64,000 nucleotides of DNA from Paracoccus methylarcula (GTDB lineage: Bacteria > Pseudomonadota > Alphaproteobacteria > Rhodobacterales > Rhodobacteraceae), in assembly GCF_003007735.2 (NCBI RefSeq), contig NZ_PXNQ02000001.1:372001-436000 (forward strand), written 5' to 3'. Shown one piece after another: positions 27,681 through 38,554 of the stretch. The notes beneath the pieces were generated by a model. That model worked only from the letters and a program-made list of their open reading frames with translations. It was not told the origin of the DNA and ran no database searches. Numbering within the stretch: the first letter of the stretch is position 1; every line of letters begins with the position of its first letter. The position numbers were made by a program, and so were the translations under genes.

Positions 27681-29864
27681 ATGGAACACGTAACGAACAC
27701 GGCTATGATTGGTGCAGAGGATCTTGCCCTGCTGCTTGATGCGCGGCACGGCCAGCCATTCGATGTGCTGGGACCGCATGAGAGGGGCGGGCGGATATGC
27801 GTCGCGGCCCTGGTGCCGGATGTCGCGGCGCTGGTGGCGCTGACCGGCAAGGGCGAGATGCCGCTGGAGCGGATTGGCGGCGATCTCTTCGCGGGGCCGG
27901 TCGGTTCCGGCGCGTACCGGCTGAAGGCGCGCTCGGGCGGCGGGGTCGAATGGGAGTTCGACGATCCCTATCGCTTCGGCCCGGTGCTGGGCGAGACGGA
28001 CCTGTATCTGATCGGCGAGGGTACGCATCGGCGGCTGTGGCAGGCACTCGGCGCGCATGTGATGACGCATGAGGGCGTTCGGGGCACGCATTTCGCGGTC
28101 TGGGCGCCGAATGCCCGCCGCGTTTCGGTTGTCGGGGATTTCAACCGGTGGGACGGGCGGCGTCACCCGATGCGGCGCGCAGGCAACGGGTTGTGGGAGA
28201 TCTTCCTGCCCGATGTGGCGGAGGGCGCGCTGTATAAATACGAGATCCTCGATGCCAGTGATGCCCTGCAACTCAAGGCCGATCCGGTCGGTTTCGGTTC
28301 GCAGCACCCGCCGGAACAGGCCAGCGTGGTGCGCGACATCTCGGGCTATGGCTGGCATGACGCGGCCTGGATGAAGGACCGCGCCAAGGCGCATGACCGC
28401 CGTGCGCCGATCTCGGTCTACGAGGTGCATCTGGGATCGTGGCGCAGGCGTTGGGATGATGGCGGGCGGCCCCTGTCCTACAAGGAAATGGCGCGCGACC
28501 TGGTAAATTACGCCAAGGATATGGGCTTCACCCATCTGGAATTGCTGCCGGTCAGCGAGTTTCCCTTTGACGGTTCATGGGGCTACCAGCCGGTGGGGCT
28601 TTACGCACCGACGATCCGTTTTGGCCCGCCGCATGAATTCCGAGATCTGATCGATGCGGCGCATGAGGCCGGGCTGGGCGTGCTGCTGGACTGGGTGCCG
28701 GGGCATTTCCCGACCGATGCGCATGGGCTCGCGCATTTCGACGGCACCGCGCTGTATGAGCATGCCGATCCGCGCGAGGGGTTCCATCAGGACTGGAACA
28801 CGCTGATCTACAATTACGGCCGCACCGAGGTTCAGAACTACCTGATCGCCAACGCCATCTACTGGCTTCAGGAATATCATGTCGACGGGCTGCGCGTGGA
28901 TGCGGTGGCCTCGATGCTGTATCGCGACTATTCGCGCAAAGAGGGCGAATGGATCCCCAACAAGGATGGCGGACGCGAGAATTACGAGGCCATCGCCTTC
29001 CTGCAGAACATGAATATCGCCGCCTATGCCGAGGCCGAGGGCATCATGACCGTGGCCGAGGAGAGCACCTCTTATCCGCAGGTCTCAAGTCCCGTGGATG
29101 TCGGCGGGCTGGGTTTCGGCTATAAATGGAACATGGGCTGGATGAACGACACGCTGCGCTACATGCAGCGTGATCCGGTGCATCGGCAGCACCATCACGA
29201 CCTGATGAGCTTTGGCTTGATGTATGCCTTCTCGGAAAATTTCATCCTGCCGATCAGCCATGACGAGGTCGTGCATGGCAAGGGCAGCATGCTGGGCAAG
29301 ATGCCCGGCGACGAATGGCAGAAATTCGCGAATCTTCGCGCCTATTACGGCTTCATGTGGGGGCATCCGGGCAAGAAGCTCTTGTTCATGGGTTGCGAAT
29401 TCGCCCAGCCCGAGGAATGGAACCACAATGCCGAACTGAATTGGCACGCCGCCGAACAGCCCCCGCACAAGGGGGTGCGAACGCTGGTGCGCGACCTGAA
29501 CTGGCTTTACGCGCATACGCCCGCGCTGCATCGGCGCGATTGCGAGGCCGAGGGGTTTCAGTGGATCGCGACCGATCCCGAGCAATCGACCTATGCCTGG
29601 ATCAGGTGGGGGGACGAGGGAGATCCCCCCGCCATCGTGATCTGCAATTTCACCCCGGTCCCGCGCGAGAATTTCCGCATCGGGGTCCCGTGCGAGGGAT
29701 ACTGGGCCGAGGCATTGAACACCGATGCGGTGATCTATGGCGGCAGCGGCATGGGCAACCTGGGAGGAGCGGAGGCGGATGGGGGGCCGCAGGACGGGCA
29801 GCCCGCCTCGATGGCGATCACCCTGCCGCCCTTGTCCGTCGTGATTTTTACCGCGTCGGAATGA
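27681..29864 (+). CDS. glgB: 1,4-alpha-glucan branching enzyme
   Basis: Introduces alpha-1,6 branches into glycogen, 727 residues. An N-terminal beta-sandwich pair (CBM48 with GTHFAVWAPNARRVSVVGDF) precedes the GH13 barrel. Catalytic residues are Asp in GLRVDAVASMLY, Glu in MTVAEESTSYP, and Asp in PISHDEVVHGKGSM. The full-length N-terminal module (N1) is retained. It is the first gene of glgB-glgC-glgA-glgX, and the 31-base gap to glgC suggests co-transcription. Confidence 0.97.
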   Translation: MEHVTNTAMIGAEDLALLLDARHGQPFDVLGPHERGGRICVAALVPDVAALVALTGKGEMPLERIGGDLFAGPVGSGAYRLKARSGGGVEWEFDDPYRFGPVLGETDLYLIGEGTHRRLWQALGAHVMTHEGVRGTHFAVWAPNARRVSVVGDFNRWDGRRHPMRRAGNGLWEIFLPDVAEGALYKYEILDASDALQLKADPVGFGSQHPPEQASVVRDISGYGWHDAAWMKDRAKAHDRRAPISVYEVHLGSWRRRWDDGGRPLSYKEMARDLVNYAKDMGFTHLELLPVSEFPFDGSWGYQPVGLYAPTIRFGPPHEFRDLIDAAHEAGLGVLLDWVPGHFPTDAHGLAHFDGTALYEHADPREGFHQDWNTLIYNYGRTEVQNYLIANAIYWLQEYHVDGLRVDAVASMLYRDYSRKEGEWIPNKDGGRENYEAIAFLQNMNIAAYAEAEGIMTVAEESTSYPQVSSPVDVGGLGFGYKWNMGWMNDTLRYMQRDPVHRQHHHDLMSFGLMYAFSENFILPISHDEVVHGKGSMLGKMPGDEWQKFANLRAYYGFMWGHPGKKLLFMGCEFAQPEEWNHNAELNWHAAEQPPHKGVRTLVRDLNWLYAHTPALHRRDCEAEGFQWIATDPEQSTYAWIRWGDEGDPPAIVICNFTPVPRENFRIGVPCEGYWAEALNTDAVIYGGSGMGNLGGAEADGGPQDGQPASMAITLPPLSVVIFTASE

Positions 29865-29895
29865 TTTTTCATAAAAATGGGAGAGGGGATGACAG

Positions 29896-31155
29896 ATGGC
29901 CGAGACAAAGAGACTGACCCGGCGGGCGATGGCCTTCGTTCTGGCCGGCGGGCGTGGCAGCCGGTTGAAGGAACTGACCGACAGGCGCGTGAAACCCGCC
30001 GTCTATTTCGGCGGCAAGACCCGGATCATCGATTTTGCGCTGTCCAACGCGATGAACTCGGGCATTCGCAAGATCGCCATCGCCACGCAATACAAGGCGC
30101 ATAGCCTGATCCGTCATTGCCAGCGCGGCTGGAACTTCTTTCGGGCCGAGCGGGGCGAGTTCCTGGATATCCTGCCCGCCTCTCAGCGGGTAGACGAGGA
30201 AAGCTGGTATCGCGGCACGGCGGATGCGGTGACGCAGAATATCGACATCGTGGACAGCTATGGCGTCGATTACGTCGTGATCCTTGCCGGCGATCACATC
30301 TACAAGATGGATTACGAGATCATGCTGCGCGAGCATGTCGAGAATGGCGCCGATGTGACCATCGGCTGCCTGACCGTCCCGCGCAAGGAGGCGAGCGCCT
30401 TCGGGGTGATGGCGGTGGACGATACCGGCCGGATCACCTCTTTCCTCGAAAAGCCCAAGGATCCGCCCGCCATGCCCGGTCAGCCCGACAAGGCGCTGGC
30501 CTCGATGGGGATCTATGTCTTCAACTGGGCTTTCCTGCGCGACCTGCTGCTGCGCGATGCCGAGGATCCGGATTCCAGCCATGATTTCGGCAATGACCTG
30601 ATCCCCGAAATCGTGAAGAACGGCAAGGCGATGGCGCATCGCTTCGACGATTCCTGCGTGCGGCGCGAAGGGGCGCCCGCCTATTGGAAGGATGTCGGCA
30701 CGGTCGATGCCTTCTGGCAGGCCAATATCGACCTGACCGATTTTACCCCCGAATTGAACCTGTGGGATCGCGACTGGCCGATCTGGACCTATTCCGAAAG
30801 CGTGCCTCCGGCGAAATTCATCCATGACGAAAAGGGACGGCGCGGCTTGGCGGTATCCTCGATGGTGTCCGGCGGCTGCGTCATCTCGGGAACCGAGATC
30901 CGCAACTCGCTGCTGTTCACCGAAGTGCATACCAATTCCTATGCCTCGCTGGATCACGTGGTCGCTTTGCCCTATGTGACGGTGCATCGTCATGCGAAAC
31001 TGTCCCATGCGGTGATCGACCGTGGGGTGGTGATCCCCGAAGGGCTGGTCGTGGGCGAGGATCCGCAGGAGGACGCGAAATGGTTCCGGGTCAGCGAAGG
31101 CGGCGTGACGCTGATCACGCAGGACATGCTGGACAAGCGGGCAGCGGCGCTGTGA
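29896..31155 (+). CDS. glgC: Glucose-1-phosphate adenylyltransferase
   Basis: Makes ADP-glucose, the committed step of bacterial glycogen synthesis. It has 419 residues. The N-terminal nucleotidyltransferase domain has [25 protein letters not shown] (GxG and substrate-binding Arg/Lys) and the [11 protein letters not shown] segment; the C-terminal left-handed helix domain includes [17 protein letters not shown]. Alphaproteobacterial enzymes are typically regulated by fructose-6-phosphate and pyruvate; that is family knowledge. The stop overlaps the GTG start of glgA by two bases. Confidence 0.96.
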   Translation: MAETKRLTRRAMAFVLAGGRGSRLKELTDRRVKPAVYFGGKTRIIDFALSNAMNSGIRKIAIATQYKAHSLIRHCQRGWNFFRAERGEFLDILPASQRVDEESWYRGTADAVTQNIDIVDSYGVDYVVILAGDHIYKMDYEIMLREHVENGADVTIGCLTVPRKEASAFGVMAVDDTGRITSFLEKPKDPPAMPGQPDKALASMGIYVFNWAFLRDLLLRDAEDPDSSHDFGNDLIPEIVKNGKAMAHRFDDSCVRREGAPAYWKDVGTVDAFWQANIDLTDFTPELNLWDRDWPIWTYSESVPPAKFIHDEKGRRGLAVSSMVSGGCVISGTEIRNSLLFTEVHTNSYASLDHVVALPYVTVHRHAKLSHAVIDRGVVIPEGLVVGEDPQEDAKWFRVSEGGVTLITQDMLDKRAAAL

Positions 31156-32573
31156 TCCGCGTCCTGTCGGTCACCTCGGAATGCGCACCGCTGGTCAAGA
31201 CCGGCGGGCTGGCCGATGTGGCCGGCGCCCTGCCTGCGGCGCTGGCGGGGCACGGGGTGCAGATGCGCACCCTGCTGCCCGGTTATCCCGCCGTCATGGC
31301 GGCGCTGAAAGGCAAGACCGAGGCCGAGCGGTTCGACGATCTTTTCGGAGGACCGGCCCGGCTGCTTGCCGGTCAGGCGGCGGGGCTCGATCTGCTGGTG
31401 ATCGATGCGCCGCATCTGTTTGCCCGCGAGGGCAATCCCTATCTGGGGCCGGACGGCCGCGACTGGCCCGACAATCCCGAACGTTTCGCCGCATTGTCAT
31501 GGGTCGGCGCGCATGTCGGGGCCAAGGGGGCAGGGGGCTGGCGCCCGCAGATCCTGCATGGCCATGACTGGCAGGCGGGCTTCATGACCGAATATCTGCG
31601 GCGGATGCAGGCGGATGACCTGCGCACGGTCCTGACCATCCACAATATCGCCTTCAACGGTCCCGCCGATCCAGGGCGGCTGCATTCCCTGCGCCTCGAT
31701 CCCGGGCGCTTCCACAGCGAGGGATATGAATATTGGGGCGCGATCTCGGCGCTGAAGGCGGGGCTGATCGGGGCGGACCGGCTGACCACTGTGTCGCCGA
31801 CCTATGCCGAGGAACTGATGACGCCGGAATTCGGCCTTGGCATGGACGGGGTCATGCGCCACCGCCGCGATGCGCTGACAGGAATCCTGAACGGCATCGA
31901 CGAGACGGTCTGGAATCCTGCCACTGACCCGGCGATCAAGACCTATCGCGATCTCAAGGGCAAACCCGCCAACAAATCCGCCTTGCGGGGCGAGATGGGC
32001 CTGCCCGAAAGCGATGGCCCGCTCTGCGTGATCGTCTCGCGCATGACCGAGCAGAAGGGGCTGGACCTCGTGCTGCAGGCCCTGCCTACCTTGCTGGAAG
32101 GCGGGGGCCAGCTTGCCCTGCTGGGCTCGGGCGATCCCGCCCTGCAGACCGCCTTCGAGCGCGCCGCGAAGAACCCGCATGTCGCGGTTCGCATCGGCTA
32201 TGACGAGGCGCTCTCGCATCGCATGATCGCGGGCGGCGACGCGATCCTCGTGCCCTCGCGCTTCGAGCCCTGCGGGCTGACGCAGCTTTACGGGCTGCGC
32301 TATGGCACGCTGCCGCTGGTTGGCCTGACCGGGGGGCTGGCCGACACGGTGATCAACGCCTCTCCCGCCGCTCTGGCGCGCGGAGTGGCCACGGGTATCC
32401 AGTTCTCGCCGATCACCGCCGAGTCGCTGCGCAATGCGCTGACCCGGCTTTGTGCGCTCTACAGGGACCGCGAAACATGGTCGCGGATGCAGGCGAACGC
32501 GATGGCGCAGCCCGTTGGCTGGGATCAATCGGCCAGGGCCTATGCCGCCATGTATGCCGAGTTGATCGGCTGA
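31152..32573 (+). CDS. glgA: Glycogen synthase (ADP-glucose type)
   Basis: GT5 enzyme that extends glycogen using ADP-glucose, 473 residues from GTG 31152, overlapping glgC. The N-terminal [16 protein letters not shown] binds ADP-glucose, HGHDWQAGF is conserved, and the C-terminal half has [21 protein letters not shown] with the expected Glu and STGG-like loop ([11 protein letters not shown]). Normal size for bacterial GlgA. Confidence 0.95.
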   Translation: MIRVLSVTSECAPLVKTGGLADVAGALPAALAGHGVQMRTLLPGYPAVMAALKGKTEAERFDDLFGGPARLLAGQAAGLDLLVIDAPHLFAREGNPYLGPDGRDWPDNPERFAALSWVGAHVGAKGAGGWRPQILHGHDWQAGFMTEYLRRMQADDLRTVLTIHNIAFNGPADPGRLHSLRLDPGRFHSEGYEYWGAISALKAGLIGADRLTTVSPTYAEELMTPEFGLGMDGVMRHRRDALTGILNGIDETVWNPATDPAIKTYRDLKGKPANKSALRGEMGLPESDGPLCVIVSRMTEQKGLDLVLQALPTLLEGGGQLALLGSGDPALQTAFERAAKNPHVAVRIGYDEALSHRMIAGGDAILVPSRFEPCGLTQLYGLRYGTLPLVGLTGGLADTVINASPAALARGVATGIQFSPITAESLRNALTRLCALYRDRETWSRMQANAMAQPVGWDQSARAYAAMYAELIG

Positions 32574-32700
32574 GCACCGAATGGGCATCCCATTGCAGCT
32601 TCGTGCCGATGCGGCTATTTCCAAGCCATCGCGGGACGCGGTTCCCGGATTGGGCCGGATTGGCAACCGGACCTTTACAATTCGCTGATAAGCACCGGGA

Positions 32701-34791
<2,091 letters not shown>

Positions 34792-34823
34792 CCGGAGCAG
34801 TGGCAGTCAGGACGTCCCGCCCC

Positions 34824-34855
34824 TTCTTCATCGTGGAAAATACCTGCTTGGGGTT
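34824..34855 (-). repeat. 3'-end repeat element, diverged copy E
   Basis: Minus-strand sequence CCCCAAGCAGGTATTTTCCA then CGATGAAGAAGGG, resembling the GATATTT...GAAGAAG element but with several differences. It lies directly beyond the nfeD stop, in nfeD orientation, between converging glgX and nfeD. Confidence 0.5.
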
Positions 34856-34863
34856 GCCGCTCG

Positions 34864-35132
34864 TCAGTCGTTGATATCGCGATCCCAGGTCCGCACCTGT
34901 CCCTTGTTGCGCCCGCGACCCGGCGCAGGATCAGCCAGATCACGCCCGACAACACTGCCGTCACGACCAGCGTCAGGGGCAGCTCTGCCGACCAGATGCC
35001 GCTGACCAGCAGCAAACCCATCAGCCCCATGGCCGCAGCGATTCCCATGAAGAACCAACCCGGCGCAAAAAGTTCCAGCACCGCCAGGACCAGCCCAATG
35101 ATGATCCAGAGCCAACCGTTGAGCCAGATCAT
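34864..35132 (-). pseudogene. NfeD-like membrane protein, frameshifted by one base
   Basis: Small partner protein of stomatin/SPFH proteins, expected about 88-90 residues. The first frame starts MIWLNGWLWIIIGLVLAVLE and continues through three hydrophobic stretches to WLILRRVAG, then goes out of frame near 34911. The other frame supplies RNKGQVRTWDRDIND and a stop at 34864. One missing base (GCGGGC[C]GCAAC read on the minus strand) explains both. Start TAATG overlaps the stomatin-like gene by one base, so they form an operon. Confidence 0.8.
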
Positions 35133-36028
35133 TACGCCTTGCCTCCCAACAGCTTGAATGCATCACCGAATGATTCCAGCGCGGCGGAGGGAAGGATGAC
35201 AGTCTGTTTGCCGGCACCCTTGCCGACCTCGGTCAGCGCATCCGCCTGTTTCATCGCGATCTGGTATTGCGCCGCCTGCAATCCGTTCTTCGAGATCGCC
35301 TCGGCGATGGTCGAGGTCGCAAAGGCCTCGGCCTCGGCCAATATGCGTCTGGCCTTGGCCTGTTGCTCGGCGGCATAGAGCTCGCCATCGGCGGCCAGTT
35401 CGACCGCGCGGCGCCTGCCCTCGGCCTCGGTCACCTGTGCACGGCGGGCGCGTTCGGCATTTAACTGTTGCAGCATGGCCGCCCGCGTCGCCTCGTCCAG
35501 GTTGACGTCGAGGATTTCAGCCCGGGTCACCTCGATTCCCCAGTCATCGACGACATTCACCAGCGATTCGCGGATGCGCTGGATCAGTTGCGAGCGGTTC
35601 GACTGCACCTGGTCCAGCTCGACCGTGCCGATCTCGGAGCGCACGATCCCCGCGACCGTGGTGGCGATGGCGGGGTCGATGTCGCGGATCCGGTAGACGG
35701 TCTTTTCCGGCTCGATGATACGATAGAAGACAGATGTCTCGACCTCCACCAGCACGTTGTCGGCGGTGATGGCGTCCTGGCGATTGGTGGGCAGCTGGCG
35801 TTCGAGGATCGAGATCCTGTGCGCCACGCGATCCAGGAACGGCACGGTGAAATTGATGCCCGGCCCCAGCACGGACCGCAGCCGGCCAAAACGTTCCACG
35901 ACATATTTCTGGGATTGCGGAACGATGCGGACGGCGCGGCTGATCGCCAGGAAGATCACGATTGCGAGAACGATGAGGACCAGGTTCCGGCCAAGCAGAT
36001 CGCCAAGGATCGTCGTCAAATCTTGCAT
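35132..36028 (-). CDS. SPFH/stomatin-like membrane protease-associated protein (QmcA-like)
   Basis: Membrane scaffold protein, 298 residues. An N-terminal helix (LVLIVLAIVIFLAISRAV) is followed by an SPFH domain (VPQSQKYVVERFGRLRSVLGPGINF) and a long Ala/Glu/Arg-rich coiled coil (RARRAQVTEAEGRRRAVELAADGE region). QmcA/stomatin family members interact with membrane proteases and NfeD proteins, and the overlapping nfeD gene supports this. Length and layout match. Confidence 0.92.
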   Translation of the reverse strand: MQDLTTILGDLLGRNLVLIVLAIVIFLAISRAVRIVPQSQKYVVERFGRLRSVLGPGINFTVPFLDRVAHRISILERQLPTNRQDAITADNVLVEVETSVFYRIIEPEKTVYRIRDIDPAIATTVAGIVRSEIGTVELDQVQSNRSQLIQRIRESLVNVVDDWGIEVTRAEILDVNLDEATRAAMLQQLNAERARRAQVTEAEGRRRAVELAADGELYAAEQQAKARRILAEAEAFATSTIAEAISKNGLQAAQYQIAMKQADALTEVGKGAGKQTVILPSAALESFGDAFKLLGGKA

Positions 36029-36058
36029 GAGAAAACCTTTTTATTCCAGATTAATGAA

Positions 36059-36910
36059 TTATTCCGCGGCGATGCTTTCCCCGGAGATCGCACCTGAATC
36101 GAAGGCCGAGAGCCTGCGAATCACATTGGCCAGCCGGCCGGAGAAATTGTCGAATTCAGGGAGCGGCGTGATCGTCGACTCGTTCATGTAAAGCGATCGG
36201 TCGATCTCGACCTGCACGACATGGATGTTGTGCCCCGGCCGCCCATAGGTCGAGCAGATATAGGCCCCCGAGAAGGGAGAATTCCGGCGGACCCTCCATC
36301 CTTCGTCCTCGATTACGCCGGCGATCGCGTCCAGAACCCGGGCGGCCGCCGACAGGCCATAGCGATTGCCCAGAACGAATTCCGGGCGGGGATCATGCAG
36401 ATGGGACAGGGCGTCATGCGGCATGGAATGCATGTCGATCAGGATTGCCTGGCCGAAACGTGCCTGTGCCTCGGTGATCAGGGCGTTAAGCGCCTGGTGA
36501 TAGGGGCGCCAATAGGCATCGATTCGACGCTCGGCCTCGGCCCGGTCGATGGGACGGTTGTGGATCGCGCGTCCCTGGGCGACGACACGGGGAATCACCC
36601 CCAGCCCGGCAATCGTGCGCTGGTTGAGAGGGTGCCGGGGAATGCCGCGCACCACCAGCGGATCGATCTCGTCCGGCCCCCGGTTCAAGTCGATCAGGCA
36701 GCGCGGCATGCGGGCGGAGAGGGCCACCGCGCCATGATCCGGAGCGGAATCGATGAGCCTGTCGACGAAAGCATCCTCGGACGAGCGCAGGGCATTCATC
36801 GGCAATGACGTGTTCTCGAGGAACCAGTCGGGATACTCGCTGCCCGAATGGGGTGAGGCGAAAATGACGCCACTCGTCCAGTGATCCGGGCGTTGCAATG
36901 AAAACGGCAT
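36059..36910 (-). CDS. N-formylglutamate amidohydrolase family protein
   Basis: PF05013-type hydrolase, 283 residues from ATG 36910 (MPFSLQRPDHWTSGVIFASPHSG). Metal-binding motifs FASPHSG, CLIDLNRGPDEID, LIDMHSMPH and FSGAYICSTYGRPGHNIHVVQVE are present. The reaction would release formate from N-formylglutamate or a similar N-acyl amino acid. An in-frame TTG at 36940 follows GGAGG too closely, so I prefer the ATG. No histidine-utilisation genes surround it, so its physiological substrate is open. Confidence 0.85.
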   Translation of the reverse strand: MPFSLQRPDHWTSGVIFASPHSGSEYPDWFLENTSLPMNALRSSEDAFVDRLIDSAPDHGAVALSARMPRCLIDLNRGPDEIDPLVVRGIPRHPLNQRTIAGLGVIPRVVAQGRAIHNRPIDRAEAERRIDAYWRPYHQALNALITEAQARFGQAILIDMHSMPHDALSHLHDPRPEFVLGNRYGLSAAARVLDAIAGVIEDEGWRVRRNSPFSGAYICSTYGRPGHNIHVVQVEIDRSLYMNESTITPLPEFDNFSGRLANVIRRLSAFDSGAISGESIAAE

Positions 36911-36992
36911 GTCAGGCCTTGTCAAAAAACCATTCCCCAACCTCCAAGATACAATTACCTTATAGACCAGAGCGCGGCTGTTCCAATAGGTC

Positions 36993-37021
36993 TTGAAACC
37001 TGCTTAAGGCGTCTGTATAGA
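36993..37021 (+). promoter_or_regulatory. Sigma-70 promoter of tRNA-Val
   Basis: TTGAAA (36993-36998) and TATAGA (37016-37021) have a perfect 17-base spacer. Transcription would start near 37028, about 58 bases before the tRNA. Confidence 0.75.
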
Positions 37022-37085
37022 CACGCGGACCGAGGCGGTTGCGCCTGCAATTCTTCATCGATTGCGGCGGAATCACCAGAGGTTC

Positions 37086-37160
37086 GGGCGGTTAGCTCAG
37101 CGGTAGAGCACTACGTTGACATCGTAGTGGCCACTGGTTCGATCCCAGTACCGCCCACCA
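37086..37160 (+). tRNA. tRNA-Val (anticodon GAC)
   Basis: Seventy-five bases fold as a cloverleaf. The acceptor arm GGGCGGT pairs with ACCGCCC, the D-arm is GCTC...GAGC, the anticodon arm CTACG-TTGACAT-CGTAG shows anticodon GAC, and the T-arm is ACTGG-TTCGATC-CCAGT. The terminal CCA is encoded. Confidence 0.95.
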
Positions 37161-37170
37161 TTATTTCGCC

Positions 37171-37192
37171 GCCCCCGGCTGGTGTCGGGGGC
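37171..37192 (+). terminator. Hairpin terminator after tRNA-Val
   Basis: GCCCCCG pairs with CGGGGGC across an 8-base loop and is followed by ATTTCGTTTTCC, 10 bases beyond the tRNA. Confidence 0.6.
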
Positions 37193-37241
37193 ATTTCGTT
37201 TTCCTGGCGGCTGCGACGCGCCGCGATGAAGGAGAAGGCCG

Positions 37242-37367
37242 ATGAAGGTTCGCAACTCGCTCCGCTCGCTCAAGAGCCGGCATCGCGACTGTCGTGTCGT
37301 GCGCCGCAAGGGCCGCGTTTACGTGATCAACAAGACCAACCGCCGCTTCAAGGCCCGTCAGGGCTGA
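37242..37367 (+). CDS. rpmJ: 50S ribosomal protein bL36 (zinc-free type)
   Basis: Forty-one residues: [20 protein letters not shown] then [21 protein letters not shown]. This matches bL36 of alphaproteobacteria, which keeps only one of the zinc-ribbon cysteines (the C-minus form) instead of CxxC...CxxxxH. An AAGGAGAAGGCC site precedes the ATG. It is too short to be detected by simple length cutoffs. A clear terminator follows. Confidence 0.95.
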   Translation: MKVRNSLRSLKSRHRDCRVVRRKGRVYVINKTNRRFKARQG

Positions 37368-37395
37368 TCGGCGGGATCACCGCGAAGACGAAATC

Positions 37396-37420
37396 ACCCG
37401 CCCTTTCCGGCGGGTTTTTT
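37396..37420 (+). terminator. Intrinsic terminator after rpmJ
   Basis: ACCCGCC pairs with GGCGGGT around a short loop and is followed by a run of six T, 28 bases after the rpmJ stop. Confidence 0.85.
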
Positions 37421-37495
37421 CATGCGGTTGCGTATTGGTTCGGTTCCAAGGCGACCGGTGCCCATTTTTCCGGCAATGCCTTTTGGGGGAGAGCG

Positions 37496-37999
37496 ATGAT
37501 CGAGCGTCACCACCAGGATGGCAATATGCGATCCACCGCGCTCTATTCGCAATGCGAGGCCTATCGCTATGCGCTGACCCGGGAATGGGCCGCGGGCGAG
37601 CGGCTGCTTTTCGTCATGCTCAACCCTTCGACCGCGGATGAGCAGCGCAACGATCCCACCGTCGAGCGCTGCGAGCGCCGGGCGCGTGCCCTGGGCTTCG
37701 GCGCGTTCCGGGTGGTGAATATCTTTGCCTACCGGGCGACCCGCCCGCAGGATTTGAAACGGGCGCCCGAGCCGGTCGGGGCCGAGAATGACCGGATATT
37801 GCTTGACAGTGCAGCCTGGGCCGACCGCATCCTTTGCGCATGGGGCGCGCATGGCGATCATCTGGGCCGTGGTCAGGCGGTCGAGCGGATGCTCCGGGCA
37901 ACCGGGCGCGGCCTGTGGCATCTCGGGCAGACGAGGCATGGCGCGCCGCGGCATCCCTTGTATATCGGTTATGCCGCGCAGCCGGTGCCGTGGCGGTGA
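37496..37999 (+). CDS. DUF1643 family protein
   Basis: Uncharacterised 167-residue cytoplasmic protein from ATG 37496 (MIERHHQDGNMRSTALYSQ), with GGGGGAGAG upstream. It contains FVMLNPSTADEQRNDPTVERC and VVNIFAYRATRP, the conserved blocks of DUF1643, and ends LYIGYAAQPVPWR. No function is established for the family. A longer frame from 37127 would cross the tRNA and rpmJ and is discarded. Confidence 0.85.
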   Translation: MIERHHQDGNMRSTALYSQCEAYRYALTREWAAGERLLFVMLNPSTADEQRNDPTVERCERRARALGFGAFRVVNIFAYRATRPQDLKRAPEPVGAENDRILLDSAAWADRILCAWGAHGDHLGRGQAVERMLRATGRGLWHLGQTRHGAPRHPLYIGYAAQPVPWR

Positions 38000-38174
38000 T
38001 TCGACGCGTTCGGCAGCCGGTTGGTGTCATCGTCACAGAACGCTTTTCTTTTGTGGAAAAACCTTCTATACGCCCTCATCCGCATGGCTTCCGCCTGGCG
38101 GCGATACTCCATGGGCCAGTGCTGGACGACATCCCGGCCTGCGCCATAACGCTCTGATATGAAAGGGGACCCCG

Positions 38175-38444
38175 ATGTCGATTACTGTTGAGGAAAAGGC
38201 CAAGGTCATCAAGGATTACGGCACCAAGGAAGGCGATACCGGTTCGCCCGAGGTGCAGGTCGCGATTCTGACGTCGCGTATCTCGACGCTGACCGAGCAT
38301 TTCAAGACGCATAAGAAAGACAACCACTCGCGTCGTGGTCTGCTTAAGCTGGTCGCGCAGCGCCGGAAGCTGCTGGACTATCTCAAGCGCAAGGATGAAG
38401 CGCGCTACACTGCCCTGATCGGCAAGTTGGGTCTGCGCCGCTGA
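38175..38444 (+). CDS. rpsO: 30S ribosomal protein uS15
   Basis: Primary 16S rRNA-binding protein, 89 residues, starting [20 protein letters not shown] and containing [17 protein letters not shown] and [20 protein letters not shown], both diagnostic. It precedes pnp, a nearly universal bacterial order. The expected AAAGGGG site lies upstream. Confidence 0.98.
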   Translation: MSITVEEKAKVIKDYGTKEGDTGSPEVQVAILTSRISTLTEHFKTHKKDNHSRRGLLKLVAQRRKLLDYLKRKDEARYTALIGKLGLRR

Positions 38445-38451
38445 TCTTTTG

Positions 38452-38479
38452 AAACGCGCCCGCTGGACGGGCGCGTTTT
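38452..38479 (+). terminator. Intrinsic terminator after rpsO
   Basis: AAACGCGCCCG pairs with CGGGCGCGTTT across CTGGA and is followed by a T-rich end (TTTTC). It is a strong hairpin in the rpsO-pnp gap and may also be an RNase-III-type processing site, as known in enterobacteria. Confidence 0.85.
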
Positions 38480-38554
38480 CTTATGGTGCCGGGCAATGGG
38501 GCCGGGCGCCGGCATGATGAAGGCGCGGCAGGGGCCGTGCCGGTAAGGAAAACG

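Noticed and set aside
37127..37495. Upstream extension of the DUF1643 gene
   Set aside because: It overlaps the tRNA-Val and rpmJ genes and a terminator.
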